A stretch of DNA of 64,000 bases from positions 1-64,000 of the forward strand of contig JANQGH010000084.1 of the NCBI GenBank assembly GCA_028277405.1, given 5' to 3'. The notes under the pieces were generated by a model. It did not search any database, was not told the origin of the DNA, and saw only the letters and a program-made list of their open reading frames with translations. Source of the stretch: Alphaproteobacteria bacterium (lineage in GTDB: Bacteria > Pseudomonadota > Alphaproteobacteria > DSM-16000 > Inquilinaceae). Below are positions 1 to 8,544 of this stretch, in pieces (position 1 is the stretch's first letter; the number at the start of each line of letters is the position of its first letter). The position numbers were made by a program, and so were the translations under genes.

Positions 1-34
1 TATGACAAACCAAAGATTTTCAGACTAGTGGCTT

Positions 35-1501
35 TCAAGTTGTTGAACCATCGGCGGCAAGCCAATCCGTCTCGCTGTAGATGTGCTTGGTTTCGAGGAA
101 GTCGTTCAGCCCCTCCAAACCGTGCAGCCGGCCAAAGCCGCTTTGCTTGTAGCCGCCGGTTTCGGCCTCGGCGAAAAGCCGGTTGTGGCTGTTCAGCCAG
201 ACCGTGCCGAAGCGCAAGGCGCGCGCCACCCGTTGGGCACGGCCGAGATCGCGCGTCCAGACGCTGGCGGCCAGTCCATAGCGCGTTGCATTGGCCCGCA
301 TGACCGCCTCATTGTCGTCGCCGAACCGTTCAAGCACCAGCAGCGGCCCGAACAGCTCCTCCTGGACAAGGTCGCTGTTCAGATCCTCAACCACCGCCAG
401 GCTCGGCCGGATGAAGGCACCGCCCGCGGGCAGATGGTCGGGAACCGTGCCTCGCACGACCAGTTCGCCCTCATCGCCGGCCTGGTCGAGCAGGCCGAGG
501 ATACGGTCACGATGGACCTGGTCGACCATCGGCCCCATGGCGCTCGCCGGATCCTCGCCCGGGCCCACGACCAACCCGTCCAAGGCTTGCGCCAACGCAT
601 CCTTCACCGTTTCGAACACCGTCTCGTGGACCAGAACCCGGCTGATCGCGGTACACATCTGGCCCGCCATCACGGTGGCGCAGCGCGCGATCACCGGCAC
701 GGCCTTGTCGATCTCGGCATCCGCGAAGACCAGCGAAGGCGACTTGCCGCCAAGCTCCAGAGACAGCCGTTTCAACGTCCCCGAGGCCGCCTCCATGATG
801 CGTTTGCCCGTGGCGCAAGAGCCGGTGAAGCTGATGACGTCGACCGCCTCGGACGCGACCAGCGCCTTGCCGACCGCGCTGCCGTTTTCGTTCACGGCGT
901 TGATCACGCCGGGCGGCAGCGCGTCGATCGCGGCGAACATCTCCATCATCAACGCATTCGTCAGCGAGGTCTGGGGCGCCGGCTTGATCACTGACGTGCA
1001 GCCGGCTGCAAGCGCGGGCGCCAGGCTGCGGATCAGCAAGGTGATCGGCGCATTCCAGGGTACGATGACGCCGGCGACGCCCGCAGGCTCGCGGGCAAAG
1101 ATCGACATCGCCCCTTCGTCGATCTCCGACACCCGGCCGAAGATGGCCCGTGCCAGGCCCGCATAATACCGGCATTCGGAGATCGCCGCCGAAACCTCGT
1201 GGCCGACCTCCGACCGCAGCTTGCCGCTCTCCGCGACGGCCAGATCGGTCAGCTCGGCCCGGCGCGCCTCGAAAGCGTCCGCCATGGCCAGCAACGCGGC
1301 GGCACGCCTACGCGGGCTGGCCGACCAGCCGCCCTGCTCAAAGGCCTGACGTGCGGCGGCGGTTGCGGCCTCGACTTCGGCCTCGCCACCGGCGGCATAG
1401 CGGCCGACGAGACCGCCCGTCGCCGGGTTCAGACTGTCGTCGATCAGGTTGCCGGCGCCGTCCAACCATTCGCCGCCGATCCAGTGTCGCGCATGTTGCA
1501 T
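35..1501 (-). CDS. NAD(P)-dependent aldehyde dehydrogenase
   Basis: Oxidises an aldehyde to the carboxylate in the cytoplasm; the substrate cannot be read from the sequence. The 488-residue protein has the full aldehyde dehydrogenase layout: the oxyanion Asn in PWNAP (N150), the cofactor Lys in VIKPAP (K173), the general base Glu in LELGG (E249) and the nucleophile Cys in GQMC (C283). I chose the ATG at 1501 because AAGGGGG lies about 6 bases upstream; an in-frame start at 1525 lacks such a site. It is divergent from an FAD monooxygenase, which suggests, without proof, that it handles an aldehyde from the same route. Confidence 0.92.
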   Translation of the reverse strand: MQHARHWIGGEWLDGAGNLIDDSLNPATGGLVGRYAAGGEAEVEAATAAARQAFEQGGWSASPRRRAAALLAMADAFEARRAELTDLAVAESGKLRSEVGHEVSAAISECRYYAGLARAIFGRVSEIDEGAMSIFAREPAGVAGVIVPWNAPITLLIRSLAPALAAGCTSVIKPAPQTSLTNALMMEMFAAIDALPPGVINAVNENGSAVGKALVASEAVDVISFTGSCATGKRIMEAASGTLKRLSLELGGKSPSLVFADAEIDKAVPVIARCATVMAGQMCTAISRVLVHETVFETVKDALAQALDGLVVGPGEDPASAMGPMVDQVHRDRILGLLDQAGDEGELVVRGTVPDHLPAGGAFIRPSLAVVEDLNSDLVQEELFGPLLVLERFGDDNEAVMRANATRYGLAASVWTRDLGRAQRVARALRFGTVWLNSHNRLFAEAETGGYKQSGFGRLHGLEGLNDFLETKHIYSETDWLAADGSTT

Positions 1502-1533
1502 GAATGCCCCCTTCGCTGCGATCATGGCAGAAT

Positions 1534-1583
1534 GGTTGGTGCAGGCAACAGTTCAGGTCGCCTTACCAACCGCGACTTGCACC
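1534..1583. promoter_or_regulatory. Nested inverted repeats between divergent ALDH and monooxygenase genes
   Basis: GGTTGGT at 1534-1540 is matched by ACCAACC at 1565-1571, and the overlapping GGTGCA (1538-1543) by TGCACC at 1578-1583. The arms are widely spaced, so this may be a bipartite operator or chance. No regulator gene sits beside it. The position between two divergent starts is where a shared control site is expected. Confidence 0.3.
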
Positions 1584-1617
1584 GGCACAAAAGACGTTTA
1601 CAGGAGCCCACCGGCCC

Positions 1618-2838
1618 ATGCCCTTTGACGACCCGATCATCATCATCGGCGCCGGCCCGACCGGGCTTACGGCGGCCTTGGCATTGGGGCTCGCCGGGCT
1701 GCCGGTCATGGTCTTGGAGGCCGAACCTGGCCTGACGCACGACCTGCGGGCTGGCTCGTTCCATCCGCCGACGATCGAAATGTTGACGGCGCTCGGCGTC
1801 GGCGATGCCATGCATGCAACCGGCATCCAGGTGCCGATTTGGCAGGTGCGCGATCGGGTCGAGGGCGTGGTGGCCGAATTCGATCTCGGCCTGATCGCCG
1901 ACGAAACGCCCTATCCCTATCGGCTGCATCTGGAGCAGCACCGTCTGACGCCGATGCTGCTGGATCGCCTTCAAGAGGCCGCGCCCACCGTCGAGGTCCG
2001 GTTCAACGCGCCTGTTGAGTCGGTCGCGATCGAGGACGACGGCGTCGCCGTCTCTGTCGGCGGCGGCGAGCCAGCCGCCCTGCGCGGCAGTTGGGTGATC
2101 GGCGGCGATGGCGCGCGCAGCGTCGTGCGCAAGGCCATCGGTACCAGCTTCGACGGTTTCACCTGGCCGGAGCGGTTTTTGGTTGCCAGCACCACGCATG
2201 ATCTGGGCCAGCACGGCTTTGCTGGTGCCGGCTATATCGCCGACCCGGATGATTGGGCGGCGGTCTTCAAGGTGCCAGACGAAGGGCCGCCCGGCCTCTG
2301 GCGCATCGCCTACCCGACCGACCCGGAAATCCCGGAGGCAGAGGTGCTCGACCAAGAGGCCATCCAGCCGCGCCTGGCCAAAATCCTTGAGCATGTGCCC
2401 GGCAAACCGGATCGGTTCGAGCTGAAATACGCCAGCACCTATCGGGTGCATCAGCGTGTGGCGGGCCGCTTCTTTCAGGGTCGGGCGATCATTGCCGGCG
2501 ATGCGGCGCATATCAACAATCCGCTCGGCGGCTTTGGGCTCAACGGCAGTGTCCAGGACGCCGTCAATCTGTCAGCGAAGCTGGTCGAAATCTGGAACGG
2601 CGCGGACGCGGAGCCTCTCCTCGATCTCTACGACCGCCAGCGCCGGCCGATCAACATCAAGGCCGTCCAGGCGATGAGCATCCGCAACAAAAAGATGATC
2701 GAGGAACGCGACCCTGAGGTGCGTCGCCAGCGTCTCGCCGAACTCGCCGAAACCGCCAAGGACCCGGTGAAAGCGAAGGCTTACTTGATGAACTCATCCA
2801 TGATCAATTCGGTACGCGAGGCAGCCTCGATCACCTGA
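1618..2838 (+). CDS. FAD-dependent aromatic-ring-type monooxygenase (PF01494)
   Basis: Class A flavoprotein monooxygenase of the phenol/p-hydroxybenzoate hydroxylase superfamily, 406 residues. GAGPTG at residues 11-16 is the dinucleotide fold, followed by an acidic strand end (VLEAE). GDAAH at D295 followed by NPLGGFGLN is the second FAD motif. The ATG at 1618 is preferred because the fold begins eight residues later and AGGAG lies upstream; the frame stays open to 1504 but that extension resembles no family member. The substrate is unknown. The divergent aldehyde dehydrogenase is the only contextual hint. Confidence 0.9.
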   Translation: MPFDDPIIIIGAGPTGLTAALALGLAGLPVMVLEAEPGLTHDLRAGSFHPPTIEMLTALGVGDAMHATGIQVPIWQVRDRVEGVVAEFDLGLIADETPYPYRLHLEQHRLTPMLLDRLQEAAPTVEVRFNAPVESVAIEDDGVAVSVGGGEPAALRGSWVIGGDGARSVVRKAIGTSFDGFTWPERFLVASTTHDLGQHGFAGAGYIADPDDWAAVFKVPDEGPPGLWRIAYPTDPEIPEAEVLDQEAIQPRLAKILEHVPGKPDRFELKYASTYRVHQRVAGRFFQGRAIIAGDAAHINNPLGGFGLNGSVQDAVNLSAKLVEIWNGADAEPLLDLYDRQRRPINIKAVQAMSIRNKKMIEERDPEVRRQRLAELAETAKDPVKAKAYLMNSSMINSVREAASIT

Positions 2839-2862
2839 CGCCGGATGCCGAGCCGGCGCCTC

Positions 2863-3303
2863 TTACCCCACGGGACAGGTCTTCTGTGGCAGGGCCATTG
2901 TTTGGTAAACGTCGACCCCCTCCGGAATGGTCAACCACTCCGGCTTGGATCGCGCGAAGACGTAACGCTGCGGCTGGTACCAGAATGTCGGCTGGTCGAA
3001 CGTGCCGCCTGCGATGCCGCGAAAGCCCGGTAGAAACTCCAGCGTCCAGGTCACGGTGGTGCCGCAGGTCTCGCAGAACTCGCTCTCCAGCCACCGTCCG
3101 GCATCTGACTGCAGGCGATAGGCACGCATCTTGCCCTGCAGGAACTCAACGTCCTCCGCCATGAAATAGACGGAGATGCCAAGCGCGCTGCCGGTTCGCC
3201 GCTGGCACCAGGTGCAAGAACACAGGCTGACGCGTTGCGGCTCGGCGCTGGTGCGATAGCGAACCGCACCGCAGGCGCAGCCGCCCTCGTGGATATCAGA
3301 CAT
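2863..3303 (-). CDS. GFA (glutathione-dependent formaldehyde-activating/CENP-V) family zinc protein
   Basis: Small 146-residue GFA-fold protein. The zinc cysteines are visible as GCACGAVRY near the N-terminus, CSCTWC in the middle and CETCG towards the end. Members bind zinc, and some bind glutathione adducts, but most have no proven substrate and the founding formaldehyde activity is disputed. The ATG at 3303 follows GAGGG, and the protein then opens with MSDIHEGGCACG as in relatives. It is divergent from a GST-like gene, which fits a loose thiol or detoxification theme. Confidence 0.88.
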   Translation of the reverse strand: MSDIHEGGCACGAVRYRTSAEPQRVSLCSCTWCQRRTGSALGISVYFMAEDVEFLQGKMRAYRLQSDAGRWLESEFCETCGTTVTWTLEFLPGFRGIAGGTFDQPTFWYQPQRYVFARSKPEWLTIPEGVDVYQTMALPQKTCPVG

Positions 3304-3392
3304 GTCCCACGCCCTCTTTCGATCCTGCCGACCACGAGTCATAACGGGTCTTCATCGGCGTTCAAGCACTGGCAACCGCGAAAGGGCAGATC

Positions 3393-4034
3393 ATGGCCGG
3401 CAATGGCTTCACGGTGATCGGCGTTAAGGGATACGGCTCTTCGATCGTCGAGGCCGCGCTGGAATGGGCTGGTCTGCGTTACGCCATCGAGCAAGTCGAC
3501 CCCAAGGATCTCGGCCCCGGCAGCCCACGCTTCGCCGGCATCAACCCTCTGGGCCAGGTGCCGACCCTGCTGTTGCCGGACGGCACCGCCATGACCGAAA
3601 GCGCGGCGATCATCCTGCATCTCGCCGACATCGCGCCGGAGGCTGGCCTGGCGCCACCGACCGACGATCCCGCCCGGCAAGCGTTCCTGCGCTGGCTGGT
3701 CTTTTTGGTCGCGTCGATCTACCCCACCTTCACCTATGGCGACGACCCCTCGCGCTTTGTGTCGAGCGAGGAGGCCCAGCGGGAGCTGCGGCGCGCGACC
3801 AACAATCAGCGCAAGGATCTTTGGCAGTTCGTCGAGGCGAACATCGCTCCGAGCCCATGGCTGCTGGGGCCAGGATTCTCAGCGCTCGACATCTATGTCA
3901 CAGCCATGAACCACTGGCGCCCGGGCAGATCCTGGTTTGCCACGAACTGCCCTAAGCTTCACGGCATCGCCACCGCGGCGCTTGAACTTCCCAAGCTGAA
4001 GCCGGTTTGGGAACGCAACGGCTTCACTGGTTAG
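3393..4034 (+). CDS. Glutathione S-transferase family protein
   Basis: 213-residue two-domain GST. An N-terminal thioredoxin-like half (about 1-85) contains NPLGQVPTL and the glutathione gamma-glutamyl contact motif ESAAI; a helical C-terminal half carries the conserved Asp in FSALDIYV. AAAGGG stands upstream of the ATG. The catalytic Ser/Cys/Tyr position is not obvious in the first strand, so the chemistry (conjugation, isomerisation, dehalogenation) is open. It is divergent from the GFA gene and followed by a glycosyltransferase on the same strand. Confidence 0.87.
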   Translation: MAGNGFTVIGVKGYGSSIVEAALEWAGLRYAIEQVDPKDLGPGSPRFAGINPLGQVPTLLLPDGTAMTESAAIILHLADIAPEAGLAPPTDDPARQAFLRWLVFLVASIYPTFTYGDDPSRFVSSEEAQRELRRATNNQRKDLWQFVEANIAPSPWLLGPGFSALDIYVTAMNHWRPGRSWFATNCPKLHGIATAALELPKLKPVWERNGFTG

Positions 4035-4086
4035 GCAGATCCGGCTAGACACGGGGGCGCGCACGCCGGCAATCACGCCGGAAGAC

Positions 4087-5202
4087 ATGAAGGACCCTCC
4101 AACCGTGCCGACCTCGGACAGGCCGCTCAGAATTGCGCACATCCTAAGCCACACCGCCATCAACGGTGTCGGCACCAGCCTTGCCGTGCTGATGCGCGAA
4201 CAGCATGCGGAGGGCCATACGCTCATGCTGGTGCATCGGCCTAACTGCTGGCTGGCCGAACAGCTCGCCGACTTGCCGGTCGAGTTCCTTGAGGCGCCAC
4301 TGCACACGCGCTATCGCGAGCTTTACCATGTCGGCGATACGATCCGCAGCTGGCGGGCGGACGTTATCCACACCCATGGCAGCACGGCCCACAAGTATGG
4401 CGCGATTTATCGCGTCGCGGGCAAGATACCGATCGTGGCCACGGCCCACGCCTGCCATTTCCAACTGCATTGGGTGTTCAACAACCGAGTGATAGCGCCC
4501 AGTCAGATCACCGCCGACTATCACCATCGGGTCAATCGGGTGCGCCGCCGCAATCTGCGGATCATCCATCACGCCTTCGATGTGACCACGGCGACCGTGG
4601 CGACGGATGAAGACCGGGCGACGCAGCGAGCCGATCTCGGCCTGCCGCAAGATGCCTTCGTGATGGGCATGACCGGCGATATCTGCCGGCGCAAAAACCA
4701 GCTCGATTGCGTGGCCGTGCTCGCTGCCCTTCGCGACCGTGGGGTCGACGCCCACCTGGTGCTGATCGGCGTCGGCGCGGATCGTGAGTATGTCGGCGAG
4801 ATCTGCCAGGCGATCGAGGACAAGGGGTTGCAGGATCGCGTACACCTTCTGGGTCTGCGCTTCGACGTGGTCGACCTGTTGGCGGTCTTGGATGCCTATC
4901 TGTGCACCTCAGTTCACGAGGAGGGCCCCATCGCGACGTTGGAAGCCATGGCGCGCGGCCTGCCGATCATCACGACGCGCATCGGCTGCATGCCGGCCCT
5001 GCTTGGCGACGGGCGCGGCGGCCGGATGTTCGAGGTCGGCGATAACAGCGGCATGGCCGATTTCGCGGCCGAGCTGGCGCGCGACCCTGAAATGCGGCGC
5101 CAACTCGGCGCAGCGGCGCGCGCGACCATCGTCAAGCATCTGGCGCCCGCCGCAATCGTCCCGCAGGTCGAGGCCGTTTACCGTGAAGTGATCAGGGCCT
5201 GA
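4087..5202 (+). CDS. Glycosyltransferase family 4-type protein
   Basis: 371-residue GT-B enzyme transferring a sugar from a nucleotide sugar. The N-terminal domain starts RIAHILSHTAINGVGTSLAVL, and the C-terminal GT1/GT4 domain contains VLIGVGADREYV and the donor-binding EX7E motif in HEEGPIATLEAMARG (roughly residues 277-291). Acceptor and donor are not evident. It has no polysaccharide genes beside it, although the GalU, Ugd and PMM/PGM genes near 52.4-56.1 kb could supply nucleotide sugars. The ATG follows a GGAAG site. Confidence 0.88.
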   Translation: MKDPPTVPTSDRPLRIAHILSHTAINGVGTSLAVLMREQHAEGHTLMLVHRPNCWLAEQLADLPVEFLEAPLHTRYRELYHVGDTIRSWRADVIHTHGSTAHKYGAIYRVAGKIPIVATAHACHFQLHWVFNNRVIAPSQITADYHHRVNRVRRRNLRIIHHAFDVTTATVATDEDRATQRADLGLPQDAFVMGMTGDICRRKNQLDCVAVLAALRDRGVDAHLVLIGVGADREYVGEICQAIEDKGLQDRVHLLGLRFDVVDLLAVLDAYLCTSVHEEGPIATLEAMARGLPIITTRIGCMPALLGDGRGGRMFEVGDNSGMADFAAELARDPEMRRQLGAAARATIVKHLAPAAIVPQVEAVYREVIRA

Positions 5203-5275
5203 CGACGCGGCGGATCAACCCGTGTCGATCGACAGGTATGATCTGCTCAGCTATGCGGTTTATCGATTTAGTTGG

Positions 5276-5668
5276 CTAGGAAGGCGCGGTCAGGTCCCAG
5301 AGATAGCCGTCGGGATCGAGCAGCTTCGCCGCCAGATCCCCATCATCCGTATGCCGCGGGTGCTCGATCACCGTGGCGCCTGTTTTCAGACACTCGAAAA
5401 ACGCTGCCTTGAAGTCCTGGCGCGCCCCAAACTGCAGCCTGATTGCGGCTCCATCCGCCTCCGCCGCACGCGCTCCGTCGGCGGCGCTTCCGCCAAGCGA
5501 AATCACACCAACGTCCCTCGCCCAGCCGACAAAGTCCGCCGCCGCGTCATCACAGGGCTTGGGGCGATCGTCCGGCGAACTGACGTTTGGGTTGACACGC
5601 GACAACCGACGCGTCGCACGGCCAACAACCACCCGAGCAGATGGAGCATTCGCGCGTGCGATCGCCAT
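5276..5668 (-). CDS. VOC/glyoxalase-like protein, apparently one module
   Basis: 130 residues. The last 60 or so match the second beta-alpha-beta-beta-beta module of VOC proteins, with a GATVIEHPRHTDDGD stretch and the terminal DPDGYLWDL. The first 45 residues are basic and do not show a VOC first module. AGGGGG eight bases before the ATG at 5668 supports the start, so it may be a genuine short protein that dimerises or a decayed fragment. It lies downstream of the ligase gene, same strand, after about 120 non-coding bases. Substrate unknown. Confidence 0.5.
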   Translation of the reverse strand: MAIARANAPSARVVVGRATRRLSRVNPNVSSPDDRPKPCDDAAADFVGWARDVGVISLGGSAADGARAAEADGAAIRLQFGARQDFKAAFFECLKTGATVIEHPRHTDDGDLAAKLLDPDGYLWDLTAPS

Positions 5669-5787
5669 GGTTTTGACCCCCTGTATTGTCAGATTTCGAG
5701 CGTTTGCGCTCTAAACGTGATCGGAAAAAGTAGATTCCCCACAATGAAGGCAATTTTGCGGCCATGCAATGCCGCTCGCGCCGAAGA

Positions 5788-7371
5788 CTAATCGACGATC
5801 AAGGCTTCCAGCGTCGACAGATGGTCGGCCTCGGCCGCCGGCTTGTCCCAACGGATGCGGGAAATCCTGGGAAACCGCATGGCGACACCCGACTTGTGGC
5901 GGGTCGACCGCCCGACACTGTCGAACGCGACCTCCAGCACCAGGTCCGGCGCGACGGACCGGACCGGCCCGAACCGCTCGACGGTATGGCCACGAACCCA
6001 TTTGTCGAGCTGGGCAAGTTCTTCGTCGGTAAAGCCGAAATAGGCCTTGCCGACGGGCACCAGTTCCGGTTCGCCGTCCTCGCCGGGTCGCCAGGCGCCG
6101 AACGTGAAATCGGAATAGAAGCTCGACCGTTTGCCGTGACCACGCTGGGCGTACATCAGGACGGTATCCAGGGTCAGGGGACCGCGCTTCCACTTGTACC
6201 AGGGCCCCTTGGGCCGGCCAGCGACATAGGTGCTGTCGCCGCGCTTCAGCATTACGCCTTCGATCGCGCTGTTCGCTGTCGAACTGCGCATATCGTCAAG
6301 CGTCTGCCAGTCCGGAAAGTCGATCATGGGCGACAGGTCCATGCGCCCTGGCGCGATCCGCCCGATCCATTGTTCCAGCCGTTGGCGACGGTCGTCGAAC
6401 GACAGATCGCGCAAATCCTCAGAGCCGTCGAACAGAATGTCGTAGAGCCGGACCCAAGCCGGATGCTCTTCCAGCATGCGCGCTGTCACCGTCTTGCGGT
6501 TCAGCCGCTGCTGCAGACGATTGAACGACTGGACCGCACCGTCCTGATAGACCAGCAGTTCGCCATCCAGCACGGCATCGAAATCCATGGCCTCGACGAT
6601 GTCCGGGAACGCGCCGGAGATGTCGTCGCCGGTCCGGCTGTACAGGCGCCGCTGGTCACCAAGCGCCGCCACCTGCACGCGAATGCCGTCCCATTTCCAC
6701 TCCGCCCGATAGGAAGCAGGGTCGATCGATGCCTTGTCACCATCCTCCAAAGGGTGCGACAGCATCAAGGGACGGAAAACGGCCTTGTCATCGATAGACG
6801 GCTTCGGCGCGCGGCCGTCCAACCAGGTGAACAGGTCCTCATACGGCGGCTCCAGCCCGTGCCAGAGCTCTTCGATCTCGGCGACGTCTGCATCGCCATA
6901 TTGGGCCAGCGCCACCTTGGCCAAGCGCGCGGACACGCCGATCCGCATGCCGCCGGTGATCAATTTCAAGAAGGCAAAGCGTTCGTTGGTGTCGAAGGTG
7001 TCAAGCAGTCCGGCGACCAGCGCGGGAGCCGTCGACCGGCTGGCCTCGCGCATGGTGTCGACCACCTCGCCCAGGCTGGGCACCCGGTTCGCGCCATGGC
7101 GCTTCGGCCAAATCAGCGAGACGGTTTCCGCCAGATCACCGACATAGTCGTACGACCAGCCGAACAGCGCCGGGTCCACCCGCTCGACCGCCAGCCCGCG
7201 CACAACGCCGGCCTTGACCGCCGGAAACTCCAGCCCGCCGGTCAGCGCCGCCAGCGCCCAGCCGCGGTCTGGATCGGGCACGCGGGCGAAATAGTCGGTC
7301 AAGAGGCGCAGCTTGGCATTGCGCGACGGCGTGAAGACCAACCGTTCGATCAGTTCGGCAAAGGGCGTCAT
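5788..7371 (-). CDS. ATP-dependent DNA ligase
   Basis: Seals nicks in DNA through an enzyme-adenylate. The 527-residue protein has an N-terminal helical DNA-binding domain (about 1-195), the adenylation motif KWDG with nucleophile K226, further nucleotidyltransferase motifs (VLDGELL, EGVMLKRGDS, YKWKRG) and a C-terminal OB domain. It begins eight bases after the exonuclease stop, so the two are co-transcribed. Length and partner match the ligase of the Lhr/Lig/Exo DNA-repair operon linked to cisplatin damage, but no Lhr helicase or phosphoesterase gene follows here. Confidence 0.95.
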   Translation of the reverse strand: MTPFAELIERLVFTPSRNAKLRLLTDYFARVPDPDRGWALAALTGGLEFPAVKAGVVRGLAVERVDPALFGWSYDYVGDLAETVSLIWPKRHGANRVPSLGEVVDTMREASRSTAPALVAGLLDTFDTNERFAFLKLITGGMRIGVSARLAKVALAQYGDADVAEIEELWHGLEPPYEDLFTWLDGRAPKPSIDDKAVFRPLMLSHPLEDGDKASIDPASYRAEWKWDGIRVQVAALGDQRRLYSRTGDDISGAFPDIVEAMDFDAVLDGELLVYQDGAVQSFNRLQQRLNRKTVTARMLEEHPAWVRLYDILFDGSEDLRDLSFDDRRQRLEQWIGRIAPGRMDLSPMIDFPDWQTLDDMRSSTANSAIEGVMLKRGDSTYVAGRPKGPWYKWKRGPLTLDTVLMYAQRGHGKRSSFYSDFTFGAWRPGEDGEPELVPVGKAYFGFTDEELAQLDKWVRGHTVERFGPVRSVAPDLVLEVAFDSVGRSTRHKSGVAMRFPRISRIRWDKPAAEADHLSTLEALIVD

Positions 7372-7379
7372 CGGGGGTC

Positions 7380-8402
7380 TCAGTCCACCGCGTCGTCTTC
7401 GAAGCCGACCAGCGACAGGGCCTGCGCGCGCCGGCCGGACTGGGTGACCTGATGCACCAGCGCCTCCTCCCGGCCGTGCGTCACCCAGACCTCCGGCGCG
7501 TCGACCTCGTCGATCGTGGCCAACAGCTCGTCCCAATCCGCGTGATCGGAGATGATCATCGGCAGTTCGACGCCCCTTTGGCGCGCGCGCTGGCGAACCC
7601 GCATCCAGCCGGAGGCGGCACAGACGACCGGGTCCGGCAGACGGCGCGACCAGCGATCGGCAATGGCGGACGGCGGCGCCAGCACGATCTCTCCGCGCAG
7701 GTCGCCCTTCGCGACGTCCGCCATCGGCCGCAGGTCGCCGAGTTGGACGCCTAGCCGCTGATAGAGTTCCGTCAGCGCGATCAAGGCGCCATGCAAGTAG
7801 ATCGGCCGGTCGTAACCCGCCTGGCGCAACAGGGCGATCACGCGCTGGCATTTGCCCAGACTGTAGACGCCCACCAGGTGGCTGCGTTCGGGAAAAAGGG
7901 CGACGGAGTTCAGCAGCTTGGCGATCTCATCGCCGGCGGGCGGGTGGCGGAAAACCGGCAGGCCAAAGGTCGCTTCGGTGATGAAGACATCGCACGGAAC
8001 GGGTTCGAACGGCGCACAGGTGGGATCGGCGCCGCGCTTGTAATCGCCGGAAACCACGACCCTGCTGCCGCGATACTCCAGGACCACCTGGGCGCTGCCC
8101 AGCACGTGCCCGGCCGGCACCAGGCGCACGGAGACCTCGCCGATCTCAACGGGTTCGCCATAGGCAAGCGGCTGCAAGGATGCGCCGGCCTGGTCGCCGT
8201 AACGGGCCTGCATGATCGCAAGGGTCTGGTCTGTGGCCAACACCGACGCGTTGCCGGGGCGCGCGTGGTCGGCGTGGCCGTGGGTGATCACCGCGCGGCC
8301 CGCCGGACGCACGGGATCGACGAAGAAGTCGCCCGGCACGACATGAAGGCCGCCTGGTTCGACGCGCAGCCAGCTTGCCGGCTTGGGTAAAGAGCTAACC
8401 AT
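7380..8402 (-). CDS. Ligase-associated DNA exonuclease (metallo-beta-lactamase fold)
   Basis: 340-residue nuclease of the SNM1/CPSF-like metallo-beta-lactamase superfamily, which processes DNA ends for the ligase. HGHADH (H41, H43, D45, H46) is the metal site; VVSGDY and VISEAT-like (FITEATFG) segments and the later ISDHADW supply further ligands. The ATG at 8402 precedes LRVEPGGLHVVPG, the usual family beginning; the longer open frame upstream has no family similarity. It is the first gene of the two-gene repair operon and is divergent from the pseudouridine kinase. Confidence 0.94.
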   Translation of the reverse strand: MVSSLPKPASWLRVEPGGLHVVPGDFFVDPVRPAGRAVITHGHADHARPGNASVLATDQTLAIMQARYGDQAGASLQPLAYGEPVEIGEVSVRLVPAGHVLGSAQVVLEYRGSRVVVSGDYKRGADPTCAPFEPVPCDVFITEATFGLPVFRHPPAGDEIAKLLNSVALFPERSHLVGVYSLGKCQRVIALLRQAGYDRPIYLHGALIALTELYQRLGVQLGDLRPMADVAKGDLRGEIVLAPPSAIADRWSRRLPDPVVCAASGWMRVRQRARQRGVELPMIISDHADWDELLATIDEVDAPEVWVTHGREEALVHQVTQSGRRAQALSLVGFEDDAVD

Positions 8403-8544
8403 GCCCGCTAATCTGGGACCGTGACGTTCATTCGGCCAGCATCTTGCCGAAGTCTGCTGCCAAAGGCATTGTGCGCCGGTTTTGCCCCGCCGGTCCCGGC
8501 GGCCGGCACGCTGACGACGATGGAATGACAAAAGGGGATCGCTC

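Noticed and set aside
5764-7452. Long plus-strand open frame opposite the DNA ligase
   Set aside because: Mirror frame of a confirmed ligase; composition is unlike a real protein.
8403-8544. Possible LexA site between the ligase/exonuclease operon and psuK
   Set aside because: The region has GTTC at one place but no GTTC-N7-GTTC repeat expected for alphaproteobacterial SOS boxes.
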